Assembly: GCA_019634245.1 (NCBI GenBank)
Contig: JAHQVR010000186.1
Span: 1 to 15,028 of the forward strand
DNA from: Gammaproteobacteria bacterium
GTDB lineage: Bacteria; Pseudomonadota; Gammaproteobacteria; Granulosicoccales; Granulosicoccaceae
Length of the DNA stretch: 15,028 nucleotides
Direction: 5' to 3'
The position numbers were made by a program, and so were the translations under genes. The notes beneath the pieces were generated by a model. That model saw only the letters and a list, made by a program, of their open reading frames with translations, was not told the DNA's origin and did no database searches. Shown piece after piece: positions 1 through 6,727 of the stretch; the stretch's first letter is position 1, and each line of letters begins with the position of its first letter.

Positions 1-300
1 AATCGCATTCGCGTGTTCAAGGACAAAACAAACCTGCGACAGCAGATCACATGGCACCTAAATGGCGCAAGCAAAAATAAGGGTCATTTTGGCACCAAAA
101 TTGTGCATAGGAACCAATTTGGGGCAGAAAAAGGAATTACCGATGCCCAATCTCAAGCCTCAAGGCCGCAGCAAAGCCTTGATTTGTCAAATTATTGCCG
201 TACCAGTGAACTAAGAAATCAGAATGCCTCGTTAGCACTTCGGTGTACTCCATGCACTATTTTGGAACATTCATTTTCCAACCTGAACCTCCAGTAGACT

Positions 301-320
301 CATTAATTGATCAATTAATG
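301..320. repeat. Perfect 20-bp AT-rich palindrome
   Basis: The half-site CATTAATTGA is followed directly by its exact reverse complement TCAATTAATG, with no spacer. The symmetry stops at the flanking bases (T at 300, C at 321). No run of T follows, so an intrinsic terminator is unlikely. An operator for a dimeric regulator is the simplest reading, but no adjacent gene or promoter supports it. Confidence 0.7.
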
Positions 321-523
321 CTCTATATTTGAACTGAAAGCTTTAGGCTAAATGAGCAAAGGAACCCAGGACTGCCCCAGCCTGGCCTATCAAAGTAAAC
401 ATGCCCTTTTGAGTGATGCGCACCTGAAATAGGGTTTTTAAAGCTCTTTTTATCCAACGATCTGCGGTTGCCAAACCTACATTAAGCCAGCACTTCCAGC
501 AGCCCGTCACGGCAGAAGCAGAA

Positions 524-614
524 GCAACCAGCAACCAGCAACCAGCAACCAGCAACCAGCAACCAGCAACCAGCAACCATCAGCCATCAGCCATCAGCCA
601 TCAGCCATCAGCCA
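524..614. repeat. Compound heptanucleotide tandem repeat array
   Basis: Eight exact head-to-tail copies of GCAACCA (524-579) are followed without a gap by five exact copies of TCAGCCA (580-614) and a partial TCA. Two copies of GCAGAA (512-523) lead into the array. The two heptamers differ at positions 1 and 4, and the change between blocks is abrupt, which suggests separate local expansion by slippage. The unit is not a multiple of three, so a change in copy number would shift any frame read through it. Exact repeats of this kind usually vary in length between strains. Confidence 0.95.
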
Positions 615-959
615 TCAACAAACTAGCCTAGCTTGAACCACTGAGACAATGGTTCACCCTCCTGATCAAGACATAGGCAGCGAATGATCTTTGGACTTTC
701 AGCTGATTCGAAGCATCTACAGAATGAAACAAACTCAGCGAATGCCGATAATACTGGCGATTTGCTCTACCCTAAGCATTCCGCTTAGCACCACGACCTG
801 AACCGTCAGATTGGCTCTACCGACTCGGTACACAACGCAACATCGAGACAAAAGAAAGTTCGCTGATTACCGGTATCACCTGCCGGCCTTCCGGGTCCTA
901 GCTGTGTCGTATCATCGAATGATCCGGTGAGCATCCGATTGTCTAGTACGGGTCTTCTA

Positions 960-1007
960 GCGCATTGCGCAAGTTGACTGTAATAAAACCGATTTCATAA
1001 ATATAAT
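960..1007 (+). promoter_or_regulatory. Probable promoter of the kinase gene with upstream palindrome
   Basis: TTGACT (974-979) matches the sigma-70 -35 consensus at five of six positions. A CATAAA at 996-1001 lies 16 nt downstream, and a perfect TATAAT lies at 1002-1007 but at 22-nt spacing, so which -10 is used is unclear. Just upstream, GCGCATTGCGC (960-970) is symmetric about its central base and could be an operator. The predicted leader to the kinase ATG would be about 80 nt. Assignment is by eye only. Confidence 0.45.
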
Positions 1008-1092
1008 TCCAGATAGTACTGCTGAACCTGTACTCTATTGTAAGGATAGTGGCTACACTGAGCTAAGCACGTGGATTGCAGGGCCAATCGAC

Positions 1093-2046
1093 ATGAGCGA
1101 GTACCCCAAACTTAAATTACCGGATCAAGAGCAATTTGTTGTCGAGCAAACTGACAAAGATCTTGCTGCAAAACCCGACCCTAACTTCCGCTACGCCTAT
1201 TTCAGAACCATCGCCAAGGGTGGAAAGTCACTGATTCAATCGTGCAAGGATCTGCATTTGAATCGCACGATTTGCTATAAAACACTACTGCCTGAATTTG
1301 AGGCAGATGAAATTGAGCAGAAGAGATTATTACGGGAAGCTCGCGTATCAGCAATGCTGCAACACCCAAATATTGTCCCTACCTATGAACTGGGCAGAAC
1401 CAAGCAGGGATTCTATTACTTCACCATGAAGCTGGTGCATGGATATACTTTGCGTGAAGTGTTTGACTATCGAGAACGCTACGACCTCAGCCAACTTATC
1501 AATATCATCGTACAAATAGCCTACGCCTTGGAATACGCACACTCGCTAGGCGTCATTCATCGAGACGTAAAACCCGAAAATATTCTGATTGGTCCCTATG
1601 GAGAAATACTCCTACTCGATTGGGGGTTGGCAAAAGTTTGGAACAAAGATGGCTCTGGGGCCAACAGCGAACCAGACGCACCTTTAAGGAAAGATGAAGA
1701 CTTAACTATGACGGGTTACCAGAAACTTCAGGGAACCCTGCTCTATATGTCACCAGAACAAATAGAAAAAGACCCAGGCATTGACTATCGATCGGACATA
1801 TTTAGCCTCGGTGTTATCTTATACGAAGCATTAACAGGACAAACTCCCGTAGACGGTGAATTGATCGATGAGATCATCGCTTCTATTCTGAACGACGAGC
1901 CGCCTCCACCTTCCGACATAGCCGACAACGTCCCACGACTACTTGAAGAAGCGACAATGCGATGCTTGCTCAAAAAGCCAGAAGATCGCGTACAAAATGC
2001 CGGCCAACTGGTGCGACTGCTTAAACAGAATTGGTCACTCGTGTAA
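1093..2046 (+). CDS. Hanks-type serine/threonine protein kinase, cytosolic, stand-alone domain
   Basis: This 317-residue protein is essentially one eukaryotic-like kinase domain that transfers ATP phosphate to Ser/Thr of unknown targets. Visible landmarks are the ATP-binding lysine in ICYKTL (K63), the helix-C glutamate (E82), the catalytic loop HRDVKPEN (156-163), the metal-binding LDWG (175-178), MSPEQ (219-223) ending the activation segment, and the helix-F aspartate in DYRSDIFSLG (D235). All catalytic residues are present, so it should be active. Two departures from textbook kinases stand out: DFG is DWG, as I recall from many planctomycete and myxobacterial kinases, and the glycine loop reads AKGGKSLIQ. 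There is no membrane segment, PASTA repeat or other sensor, unlike PknB. About 30 residues precede the domain. The start is ATG with AGGG about 10 nt upstream. No phosphatase or evident substrate gene is adjacent. The kinase assignment is sure; the role is unknown. Confidence 0.93.
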   Translation: MSEYPKLKLPDQEQFVVEQTDKDLAAKPDPNFRYAYFRTIAKGGKSLIQSCKDLHLNRTICYKTLLPEFEADEIEQKRLLREARVSAMLQHPNIVPTYELGRTKQGFYYFTMKLVHGYTLREVFDYRERYDLSQLINIIVQIAYALEYAHSLGVIHRDVKPENILIGPYGEILLLDWGLAKVWNKDGSGANSEPDAPLRKDEDLTMTGYQKLQGTLLYMSPEQIEKDPGIDYRSDIFSLGVILYEALTGQTPVDGELIDEIIASILNDEPPPPSDIADNVPRLLEEATMRCLLKKPEDRVQNAGQLVRLLKQNWSLV

Positions 2047-2101
2047 TCACGATTAATTCAGGGAACAAAAGCGTTCGCAACAACAAGATCTCAACGCAAC
2101 T

Positions 2102-3211
2102 TTATTCCGGTTTATAAACACTTGCGTCTGGGTCGAATCGCAACCAAGCAAACGCAAAGTGAACGCCTCGGTCTACTTGAACGAGCTGTTTGCCCTTGAA
2201 TTCGCCTGCCACTGCGGTGCCAACCGCATTCCATTCACTACCGGTTTGCTCGTCTACAACCAATCCTTCTGACATTTTAAAACTTAATATATTCCCATCC
2301 ACTAAAGTGCTAAACGCTGCCGCCGACGGTATATCTCTGGATTCGCTGATGATCGAATCATCCAACGCTGATTTTGCAGAGGTTGCAGCAAATACGACGG
2401 CCTGGCCGTCTTCCACATCCAAATGAACAATTGGGCTCTGCTCTAAGACCGACAGCGGCACCAACTGAATCGCAGCGCCGTCCTCTACACTTAGCACCCT
2501 TTCCATAGGTGGCAGGCGAGGATCTGCAGAGCCTCTCAGTAAGAATGGATTACTATTAATATCATCATATCCTCGATAAGGATTCTGACCATAAGGTCGG
2601 CTAACACCCGTCTCGCGCGATAGTACCTCCCCTTCAGGGTACGCCGCTTTAAACACGCTATACGAAATTATCTGCGAAGGAAGCTGGGTCAACAAGCGCT
2701 CACTGTGCTCACCAATCATCCCTCTACCGGTAAATTGCTGCCACCAAGTTTCGGTCTGTCGGTCGTACATAATTAAATCACTGTTACGGAGTCTGCCAGT
2801 CGTACCAAAATCCAACACATCGTCATCCAACGTTCGATCAAAGACGATAGAGGCGTTACACAACGGACAAAAGGTGACCGTAACCGGCTTCCCGGCGATG
2901 TCGTCATTCACAATTTCATGAAAGATAAGAATCTGAAGTGGATAGGCGCGCGCCGTACCATTATGAGAAAAGGCAACCACAGGTTCACTGTCACTTAACC
3001 ATGCATCAGCTTCTGAAAAGCTGATGTAGCTCGGATTATCGATCGATGGAATACCGTCTCGTGGTGGGCCACCGGATAGTATCTCGCTAAAATCCACCGA
3101 TACCTTCGATGTATCCGTTTTTGGAAACTCATGATCGGGAAAACTGTTTATGGCAAAAGTTGAGCTCGAAAACCAAGCAACCAACCCCCATACCAAAACC
3201 ATTTTTTTCAC
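2102..3211 (-). CDS. DUF3179 domain-containing exported protein
   Basis: I chose the GTG start at 3211, which gives 369 residues, because GGGAG lies about 8 nt upstream and the product then opens with a clean signal peptide (MKKMVLVWGL then a hydrophobic run ending SSSTFA near residue 20). Starting further upstream would bury this signal. The rest matches DUF3179: AYPLQIL (about 89-95), the histidine in IFHEIVND (H98), FCPLC (cysteines at 115 and 118), GRLRNSDLIMYDRQTETWWQQFTG (139-162, the family hallmark) and PYGQNPYRGYD (206-216). The paired cysteines and conserved histidine suggest metal or redox chemistry outside the cytoplasm, but no activity is established for the family to my knowledge. 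It converges on the kinase gene with 55 bp between stops and lies 134 bp downstream of the VanZ-like gene on the same strand, so co-transcription with it is possible. The family call is secure. Confidence 0.9.
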   Translation of the reverse strand: MKKMVLVWGLVAWFSSSTFAINSFPDHEFPKTDTSKVSVDFSEILSGGPPRDGIPSIDNPSYISFSEADAWLSDSEPVVAFSHNGTARAYPLQILIFHEIVNDDIAGKPVTVTFCPLCNASIVFDRTLDDDVLDFGTTGRLRNSDLIMYDRQTETWWQQFTGRGMIGEHSERLLTQLPSQIISYSVFKAAYPEGEVLSRETGVSRPYGQNPYRGYDDINSNPFLLRGSADPRLPPMERVLSVEDGAAIQLVPLSVLEQSPIVHLDVEDGQAVVFAATSAKSALDDSIISESRDIPSAAAFSTLVDGNILSFKMSEGLVVDEQTGSEWNAVGTAVAGEFKGKQLVQVDRGVHFAFAWLRFDPDASVYKPE

Positions 3212-3345
3212 TATTGGAACTCCCGTATAGCGGACAAGTATTCTTCCTCGCAATATTGGGAGTTTGATTTGTGTGATTGGTTCCGTGCGCAGTGCTTGCA
3301 CAACGTCGAATCCGAGTCTGGAGTACCGATCGTTCTGGTCTAACG

Positions 3346-3780
3346 TCAGGTTTTAAATTGCGAGCGCAAGCAGCGAGTTTCGAACCACTCAAGCAATCCA
3401 CCAAAACCTGTATAAGCCAGTGCCCACGCCAGTACCACGCCGGAAGTGTTGGCCACCATATCCAGATACTCAAATTGCCGGGAAGGGACCATACCCTGAG
3501 CCAACTCCATAGCCACGCCAAGTGCGATAAACAAGGCCACAAACATCAAGCGGGCAAGGTCATGTTTATAAATCTGTGCGAACCAACCCATCAGACAAGC
3601 GTATACAACCGTGTGCATCAGTTTGTCTTCTATCAAAAATTTTTTCATTTCTACCGGAATGGTAGCAATCGACGCATAGATAACAGCCAACACTCCCAAT
3701 ACGCCAACGCCTAGCCAAAAGCGCTTGTATCGTAGATGAGGGATGCTCAACAATCCATGTGGTGAGAAGTTAAAAGGCAT
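3346..3780 (-). CDS. VanZ-like family membrane protein
   Basis: A 144-residue integral membrane protein with four predicted helices: the segment around GVGVLGVLAVIYASIA, then LMHTVVYACLMGWFA, LMFVALFIALGVAMELAQ, and VANTSGVVLAWALAYTG. The pattern EDKLMH before helix 2 and MELAQGMVPSRQFEYLDMVANTSG between helices 3 and 4 is the VanZ-like signature (E-x-Q, P-x-R, E-x-x-D, N-x-x-G). Classical VanZ gives low-level teicoplanin resistance, but most chromosomal relatives have no known role and nothing here points to glycopeptide resistance. The start is uncertain: the ATG at 3780 has no clear ribosome site, and a GTG at 3840 would add 20 residues. I prefer the ATG because the extra residues look unlike the family. 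The gene lies upstream of, and in line with, the DUF3179 gene. Confidence 0.8.
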   Translation of the reverse strand: MPFNFSPHGLLSIPHLRYKRFWLGVGVLGVLAVIYASIATIPVEMKKFLIEDKLMHTVVYACLMGWFAQIYKHDLARLMFVALFIALGVAMELAQGMVPSRQFEYLDMVANTSGVVLAWALAYTGFGGLLEWFETRCLRSQFKT

Positions 3781-3903
3781 AGAATAACTAATATAAAAGC
3801 TGATTAATTGTGTGACCCAGTTATCAGGTATAGGAGTCACTGGATAGGCTCAGTTCAGTCTACACACTTAGCATCAAATTCACTCGGTCAGATGTGCCAA
3901 ATG

Positions 3904-4239
3904 TCAGAGCCGTAAAGTAATAAAGACCAAAGCGGTCAGAATTATGGCAACGAGTATATGCCCAAAACTAGATACTCCCAAAGGATGCAACCAGCGTGCC
4001 TTCTTAATCCGAATGTACAGCAATACCAAAGCACAGTAGACAATGATAAGCATTCCTACCCAGGCCGCGACTGATTCCGCTTCCAGGGACCAATTGAATC
4101 GATCGCGGCCTACCAAGGTCCAGCCTGCCAGCGCATAGACGATAAAAAAACCATTCATAACCACCGGTACAATTAGGAGCACAAACTGGGTTACCGGTGA
4201 AATGACAGGTTTTGAATTTTCAGTATTATCTGTGGTCAT
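3904..4239 (-). CDS. Hypothetical membrane protein with three predicted helices
   Basis: I do not recognise this protein. Read from the ATG at 4239 it has 111 residues. A short polar N-terminus (MTTDNTENSKPV) is followed by three hydrophobic segments at roughly 17-40, 56-77 and 88-108, with a basic linker IRIKKARW between the second and third and a short polar loop (GRDRFNWSLEAES) after the first. It ends abruptly at residue 111 just after the third helix. Other in-frame ATGs lie at 4245 and 4266, none with a clear ribosome site, and the 4266 codon shares the CATG that also starts the opposite gene. Its start lies 25 bp from that of the divergent secreted protein, so the two may be regulated together. 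A small inner-membrane protein is the safe description. Confidence 0.6.
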   Translation of the reverse strand: MTTDNTENSKPVISPVTQFVLLIVPVVMNGFFIVYALAGWTLVGRDRFNWSLEAESVAAWVGMLIIVYCALVLLYIRIKKARWLHPLGVSSFGHILVAIILTALVFITLRL

Positions 4240-4264
4240 AGTCATTAACTTATGGGAGAACCTC

Positions 4265-4627
4265 ATGCTATCCAAAGTGCTGATTATCAGCGTCAGTTTA
4301 CTCTTTTCCTCAGTTTTGCTGGCTGGGGAAGCCGATGTCGTCGATGTCAAGATCACCTCAATGGGAGACGGCAAATTCCGAATTGATGCCACATTGAAGC
4401 ATGCCGATACTGGCTGGGATCACTATGCAAATCGTTGGGATGTGGTGGCACCCGATGGCACGGTCTTGGGAAGCCGAGTTCTGGCACACCCACATGTCGA
4501 GGAACAACCGTTTACTCGTTCCCTGACGCTCGAAATTCCTGAATCAATTAACACCATTACGATCGCTGCAAACGATTCGATTCACGAACTGGGTGGAAAA
4601 ACGATGGAAGTTTCCGTCCCCCACTAA
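4265..4627 (+). CDS. Small secreted protein of unknown function
   Basis: From the ATG at 4265, preceded by GGGAG about 7 nt upstream, this encodes 120 residues. The first 20 or so (MLSKVLIISVSLLFSSVLLAG) form a typical signal peptide, so the protein is likely periplasmic or, if the LLAG segment were a lipobox (it lacks the cysteine), lipidated; the missing cysteine argues against lipidation. The mature part looks like one small beta-rich domain: alternating strands DVVDVKITSM, KFRIDATLKH, WDVVAPDGTVLG, RSLTLEIP and NTITIAANDS, then HELGGKTMEVSVPH. The H-x-L/Y-GGKT-x-x-V end and the WDHYANRWDVV segment resemble a conserved hypothetical family I recall from marine proteobacteria, but I cannot name it. 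Histidines (HADTGWDHY, HPHVEE) might bind metal. It is divergent from the membrane protein upstream and converges on the methyltransferase gene with 15 bp between. Confidence 0.75.
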   Translation: MLSKVLIISVSLLFSSVLLAGEADVVDVKITSMGDGKFRIDATLKHADTGWDHYANRWDVVAPDGTVLGSRVLAHPHVEEQPFTRSLTLEIPESINTITIAANDSIHELGGKTMEVSVPH

Positions 4628-4642
4628 ACAATCAACTCTCAG

Positions 4643-5809
4643 TTAAAGTCGATGCGAAAGGTCTGATATCGCAAAACCAGTCAAAGGCTGGTTAAAGTTT
4701 TTACCAAGACCCATAACTTGAAATCGCTCTCCCATCTCTGCAGGCATCGTCAGAGTTTTTACAGCCTTCATCAGGCTAATTCGCTGTGCTTCATTCTGAC
4801 AACTGTGTTGTGCTTGCTCAGCGCGAGTCAGCAGCCCTAGCGACATCAAAAACGATGCCTGCGTTGTATAACCCAACAAGGTCAACCCTGCGGCATCTGC
4901 AGCCTCGATGGTGGCGGTAAAGTCGATGTGTGCCGTTACGTCTTGCAAACCAGGGTGTCGATACACATCATCATGAACTCTGTGTTGGTAAAAACACTGT
5001 AACGTACCTGATGTTCTCTCTGGCGAATAGTACTCAGCGCGAGGATAGCCATAATCTATAAGCAAAACTACACCCGTTGCTATCGATTCGGATACCGATG
5101 TCAGCCAGGACTGCAAGGTTAGATTGATCTCGGATCGATACCCGACGGGAAGCGTGTGACCCAAATCTGTTTCGATCTTTCTAACCGCTTGTGTCAGCTG
5201 CTCCGTTGCGAGCTGCCAGATTTCTAGAACCTGATTCTCCTGCACAGTTACAGATAACTGCTCAACCTGCCCAGAATCGCCAATTCGAAAACACTCTACC
5301 GCAAATGCATCCAGTACCTCATTTGCCAGAACTACCCCGACAAACTGTTCAGGTAGAGTTGTGAGCCAATGTATCTGCTTGAACTGATCTTGGGCTAGCT
5401 CACGCCGTAACCGCTCCTTTTGTCGACGTTGCAACTCTGCGCTAGGCTCCAAGATGAGATAATCGGATTCACCCAATTCCGGTACTACGCTGGCAGCTAA
5501 ACCTCCTGCACCAGCGCCAAATTCAAGCACTTGGCCACCTGTAGCACTGAGTACTTCCAGTACTTGAGCAGCCACGGTTTGACCAAACAGAGGTGTGACC
5601 TCTGGAGCAGTAATAAAATCTCCAGAAGCGCCAAATTTCTCAGCACCTGCCATGTAGTAACCAAAACCGGGTTCATACAATATGGCCTGCATATACGCGC
5701 GGAAACTTATCGGACCGTCTTCACACCGTTGCATCAACACCGACCGTAAGTCTCGGCTATGCGCCAGAGAGCGTGCGTCGGGTTCGGGCAACGAGGAAGA
5801 TAATGGCAT
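4643..5809 (-). CDS. Class I SAM-dependent methyltransferase, MidA/NDUFAF7 family
   Basis: The 388-residue product matches the MidA family (PF02636-type). Human NDUFAF7 dimethylates an arginine of a complex I subunit; the substrate of the bacterial relatives is not settled. Visible blocks are YMQAILYEPGFGYY (about 39-52), GDFITAPEVTPLFG (63-76), the SAM-binding glycine loop EFGAGAGGLA (96-105), the acidic LILEPS (118-123), LANEVLDAF (161-169, the family hallmark) and LIDYGYPRAEYY in the second half, followed by the conserved DVTAHIDFT segment. The length is normal and no key block is missing. Its ATG overlaps the folB stop by one base (TGATG), so translation is probably coupled. MidA-family genes beside folate or pteridine genes are common in proteobacteria as I recall, so the neighbourhood is ordinary. 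The convergent secreted-protein gene ends 15 bp away. Confidence 0.9.
   Translation of the reverse strand: MPLSSSLPEPDARSLAHSRDLRSVLMQRCEDGPISFRAYMQAILYEPGFGYYMAGAEKFGASGDFITAPEVTPLFGQTVAAQVLEVLSATGGQVLEFGAGAGGLAASVVPELGESDYLILEPSAELQRRQKERLRRELAQDQFKQIHWLTTLPEQFVGVVLANEVLDAFAVECFRIGDSGQVEQLSVTVQENQVLEIWQLATEQLTQAVRKIETDLGHTLPVGYRSEINLTLQSWLTSVSESIATGVVLLIDYGYPRAEYYSPERTSGTLQCFYQHRVHDDVYRHPGLQDVTAHIDFTATIEAADAAGLTLLGYTTQASFLMSLGLLTRAEQAQHSCQNEAQRISLMKAVKTLTMPAEMGERFQVMGLGKNFNQPLTGFAISDLSHRL
4675..4702 (+). terminator. Weak hairpin and T-run, possible terminator
   Basis: AACCAG (4675-4680) pairs with CTGGTT (4688-4693) across a 7-nt loop, and five T follow at 4698-4702 after AAAG. It lies about 50 nt past the stop of the rightward secreted-protein gene, inside the 3' end of the opposing methyltransferase gene. 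The stem is short and the T-run is displaced, so this is a tentative call. Confidence 0.25.
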
Positions 5810-6195
5810 CAGACCGATTGGGTTTGAGAGTGGAGGGGTTGATTGGTTTGCGGACGGGAAATGACTAATCCCACATCCCTGGCATTGCTGAGCGCGTTAG
5901 GCTTATGCAATGTCAATCTCACGGCTAGCGCTTTAGAGTGATCCAAAATGTGCTGGGCCAATTGCTCCGAAAGCGTTTCTATGAGCTGAAAGTCACTGGA
6001 TTTGATAAATTCTTCCACGGAGTTCGTCAGGGATTCGTAGTCGAGAGCATCTTCTACTCGCTCAGACTGAACCGCTGCAGAAATGTCCGTATCCAGCTCC
6101 AAATCCACGATGACCGGTTGTCTGTTGACTCTCTCATGCTCGTAAATACCTATTATTGCCTCAACGGCAATACCCCTGATAAAAATCGTATCCAT
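5809..6195 (-). CDS. folB: Dihydroneopterin aldolase
   Basis: FolB converts 7,8-dihydroneopterin to 6-hydroxymethyl-dihydropterin and glycolaldehyde in folate biosynthesis. The 128-residue sequence shows the FolB pattern: MDTIFIRGIAVEAIIGIYEHER at the N-terminus, the active-site tyrosine in LDYESL (Y53), the substrate-binding glutamate in LIETLSEQLA (E74), and the catalytic lysine in LTLHKPNAL (K98), ending in DVGLVISR. I start at the ATG at 6195, which gives the usual FolB N-terminus. An upstream in-frame start at 6228 would translate repeat DNA. A TGAGG lies a few bases upstream. The family also includes the epimerase FolX; the single copy here and the biosynthetic context favour FolB. It is the first gene of a two-gene unit with the MidA-type methyltransferase, and is divergent from rpmB. 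Confidence 0.9.
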   Translation of the reverse strand: MDTIFIRGIAVEAIIGIYEHERVNRQPVIVDLELDTDISAAVQSERVEDALDYESLTNSVEEFIKSSDFQLIETLSEQLAQHILDHSKALAVRLTLHKPNALSNARDVGLVISRPQTNQPLHSQTQSV

Positions 6196-6210
6196 AGGCC
6201 TCAAATCCAC

Positions 6211-6383
6211 TCGGGTCGGACCCGCCAAATTCGGGTCGGACCAACGTAAATATCCGATTTTGCACGCAAAAAGCCTTAATTTGGCGGAAATTTTTGCCTA
6301 ACTAGCCATCGCAGGGAAGCTTGTCAAAACGATGTCTGTACAATTTTCGCACTTAATATTTGATCACTTTAGGTCCGACCCGA
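6211..6383. repeat. Three copies of a 12-bp GGGTCGGACC repeat, two direct and one inverted
   Basis: TCGGGTCGGACC occurs at 6211-6222 and again at 6231-6242, exactly 20 bp apart. Its exact reverse complement GGTCCGACCCGA occurs at 6372-6383. Copy one extends to GGGTCGGACCC, itself symmetric about one central base. The outer pair of the inverted copies (6231-6383) bounds 153 bp. The repeats sit between the divergent folB and rpmB genes, just upstream of the folB start. They resemble GGGTC-N-GACCC extragenic palindromes that I recall being scattered in marine gammaproteobacterial genomes with REP-associated transposases; no such transposase is in this window. Confidence 0.85.
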
Positions 6384-6453
6384 GCGGTTGCGTGCCGTTT
6401 GCTGTGCTAGAATTCGCCGGCTTAGTTCATTGAAATTATGGGTCGGAGTAGTC

Positions 6454-6690
6454 ATGTCCCGAGTATGTCAGGTGACCGGCAAGGCACCTATGAGTGGTAA
6501 TAACGTATCTCACGCCAAAAATCGACGGAAGCGTCGTTTTTTGCCTAACCTGCACACCCATAAGTTTTGGGTGGCCAGCGAAAAGCGATTTGTCTCTCTG
6601 CGAGTATCGTCAAAGGGCATGAGAATCATTGACAAGCGCGGCATCGATGCCGTCCTGACCGACATCCGCGCTAAAGGCGCGAAGGTCTAA
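6454..6690 (+). CDS. rpmB: 50S ribosomal protein L28
   Basis: L28 is a small basic protein of the large ribosomal subunit. The 78-residue product [20 protein letters not shown] and onward follows E. coli L28 nearly throughout, including [34 protein letters not shown] and the C-terminal [14 protein letters not shown] chose the ATG at 6454 because GGAG lies 5 nt upstream and the protein then begins exactly like E. coli L28; an upstream in-frame TTG would add 22 unrelated residues. Only one cysteine (C5) remains of the CxxC zinc sites seen in some L28 forms, which makes it the zinc-independent type. It is followed by rpmG after 37 bp and both are presumably on one transcript ending at the terminator at 6923-6953. 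Confidence 0.97.
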   Translation: MSRVCQVTGKAPMSGNNVSHAKNRRKRRFLPNLHTHKFWVASEKRFVSLRVSSKGMRIIDKRGIDAVLTDIRAKGAKV

Positions 6691-6727
6691 GTAGAACCCT
6701 AGCGCGAATTTAACTTAGGAGCAGCTA

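Larger units (their letters stand above)
1..1092. other. Gene-poor region upstream of the kinase gene
   Basis: I find no convincing protein-coding gene in this first kilobase on either strand. The open stretches present (about 13-297 on + and 343-576 on -) begin at non-ATG codons, show no family resemblance, and the second is largely a translation of the heptanucleotide array. What can be seen is a perfect palindrome at 301-320, the tandem array at 524-614, and promoter-like sequence near 960-1007. No tRNA cloverleaf or transposase fragment was recognised by eye. It may be decayed sequence, regulatory DNA or an unrecognised RNA gene. The left edge is cut by the window. Confidence 0.6.

Noticed and set aside
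13..297. 94-residue open frame on + at the window start
   Set aside because: Starts at GTG with no ribosome site, has no recognisable family, and its composition does not look like the neighbouring coding DNA.
343..576. 77-residue frame on - beginning MLVAGCWLLVAGCW
   Set aside because: It starts at TTG inside the tandem array; the N-terminus is simply the 7-mer translated in turn, and the rest has no family resemblance.
524..614. CRISPR array
   Set aside because: The repeats are 7 bp, contiguous and have no spacers, and no cas-like gene is in the window.
3212..3542. Upstream extension of the DUF3179 protein and an antisense 137-residue frame
   Set aside because: The extension would bury a clear signal peptide, and the antisense frame overlaps the VanZ-like and DUF3179 genes, both of which have family support.
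6196..6228. Eleven-residue N-terminal extension of FolB
   Set aside because: It would translate the repeat DNA (GPTRVDLRP), and FolB proteins begin at the MD-x-x-FI segment.
6261..6344. Clear sigma-70 promoters for rpmB or folB
   Set aside because: TTGTCA at 6321 and TACAAT at 6339 are only 12 nt apart, and no well-spaced pair was found on either strand; promoters must be here but I cannot place them.
6388..6453. 22-residue N-terminal extension of RpmB
   Set aside because: A TTG start without ribosome site; the ATG at 6454 has GGAG and matches E. coli L28.
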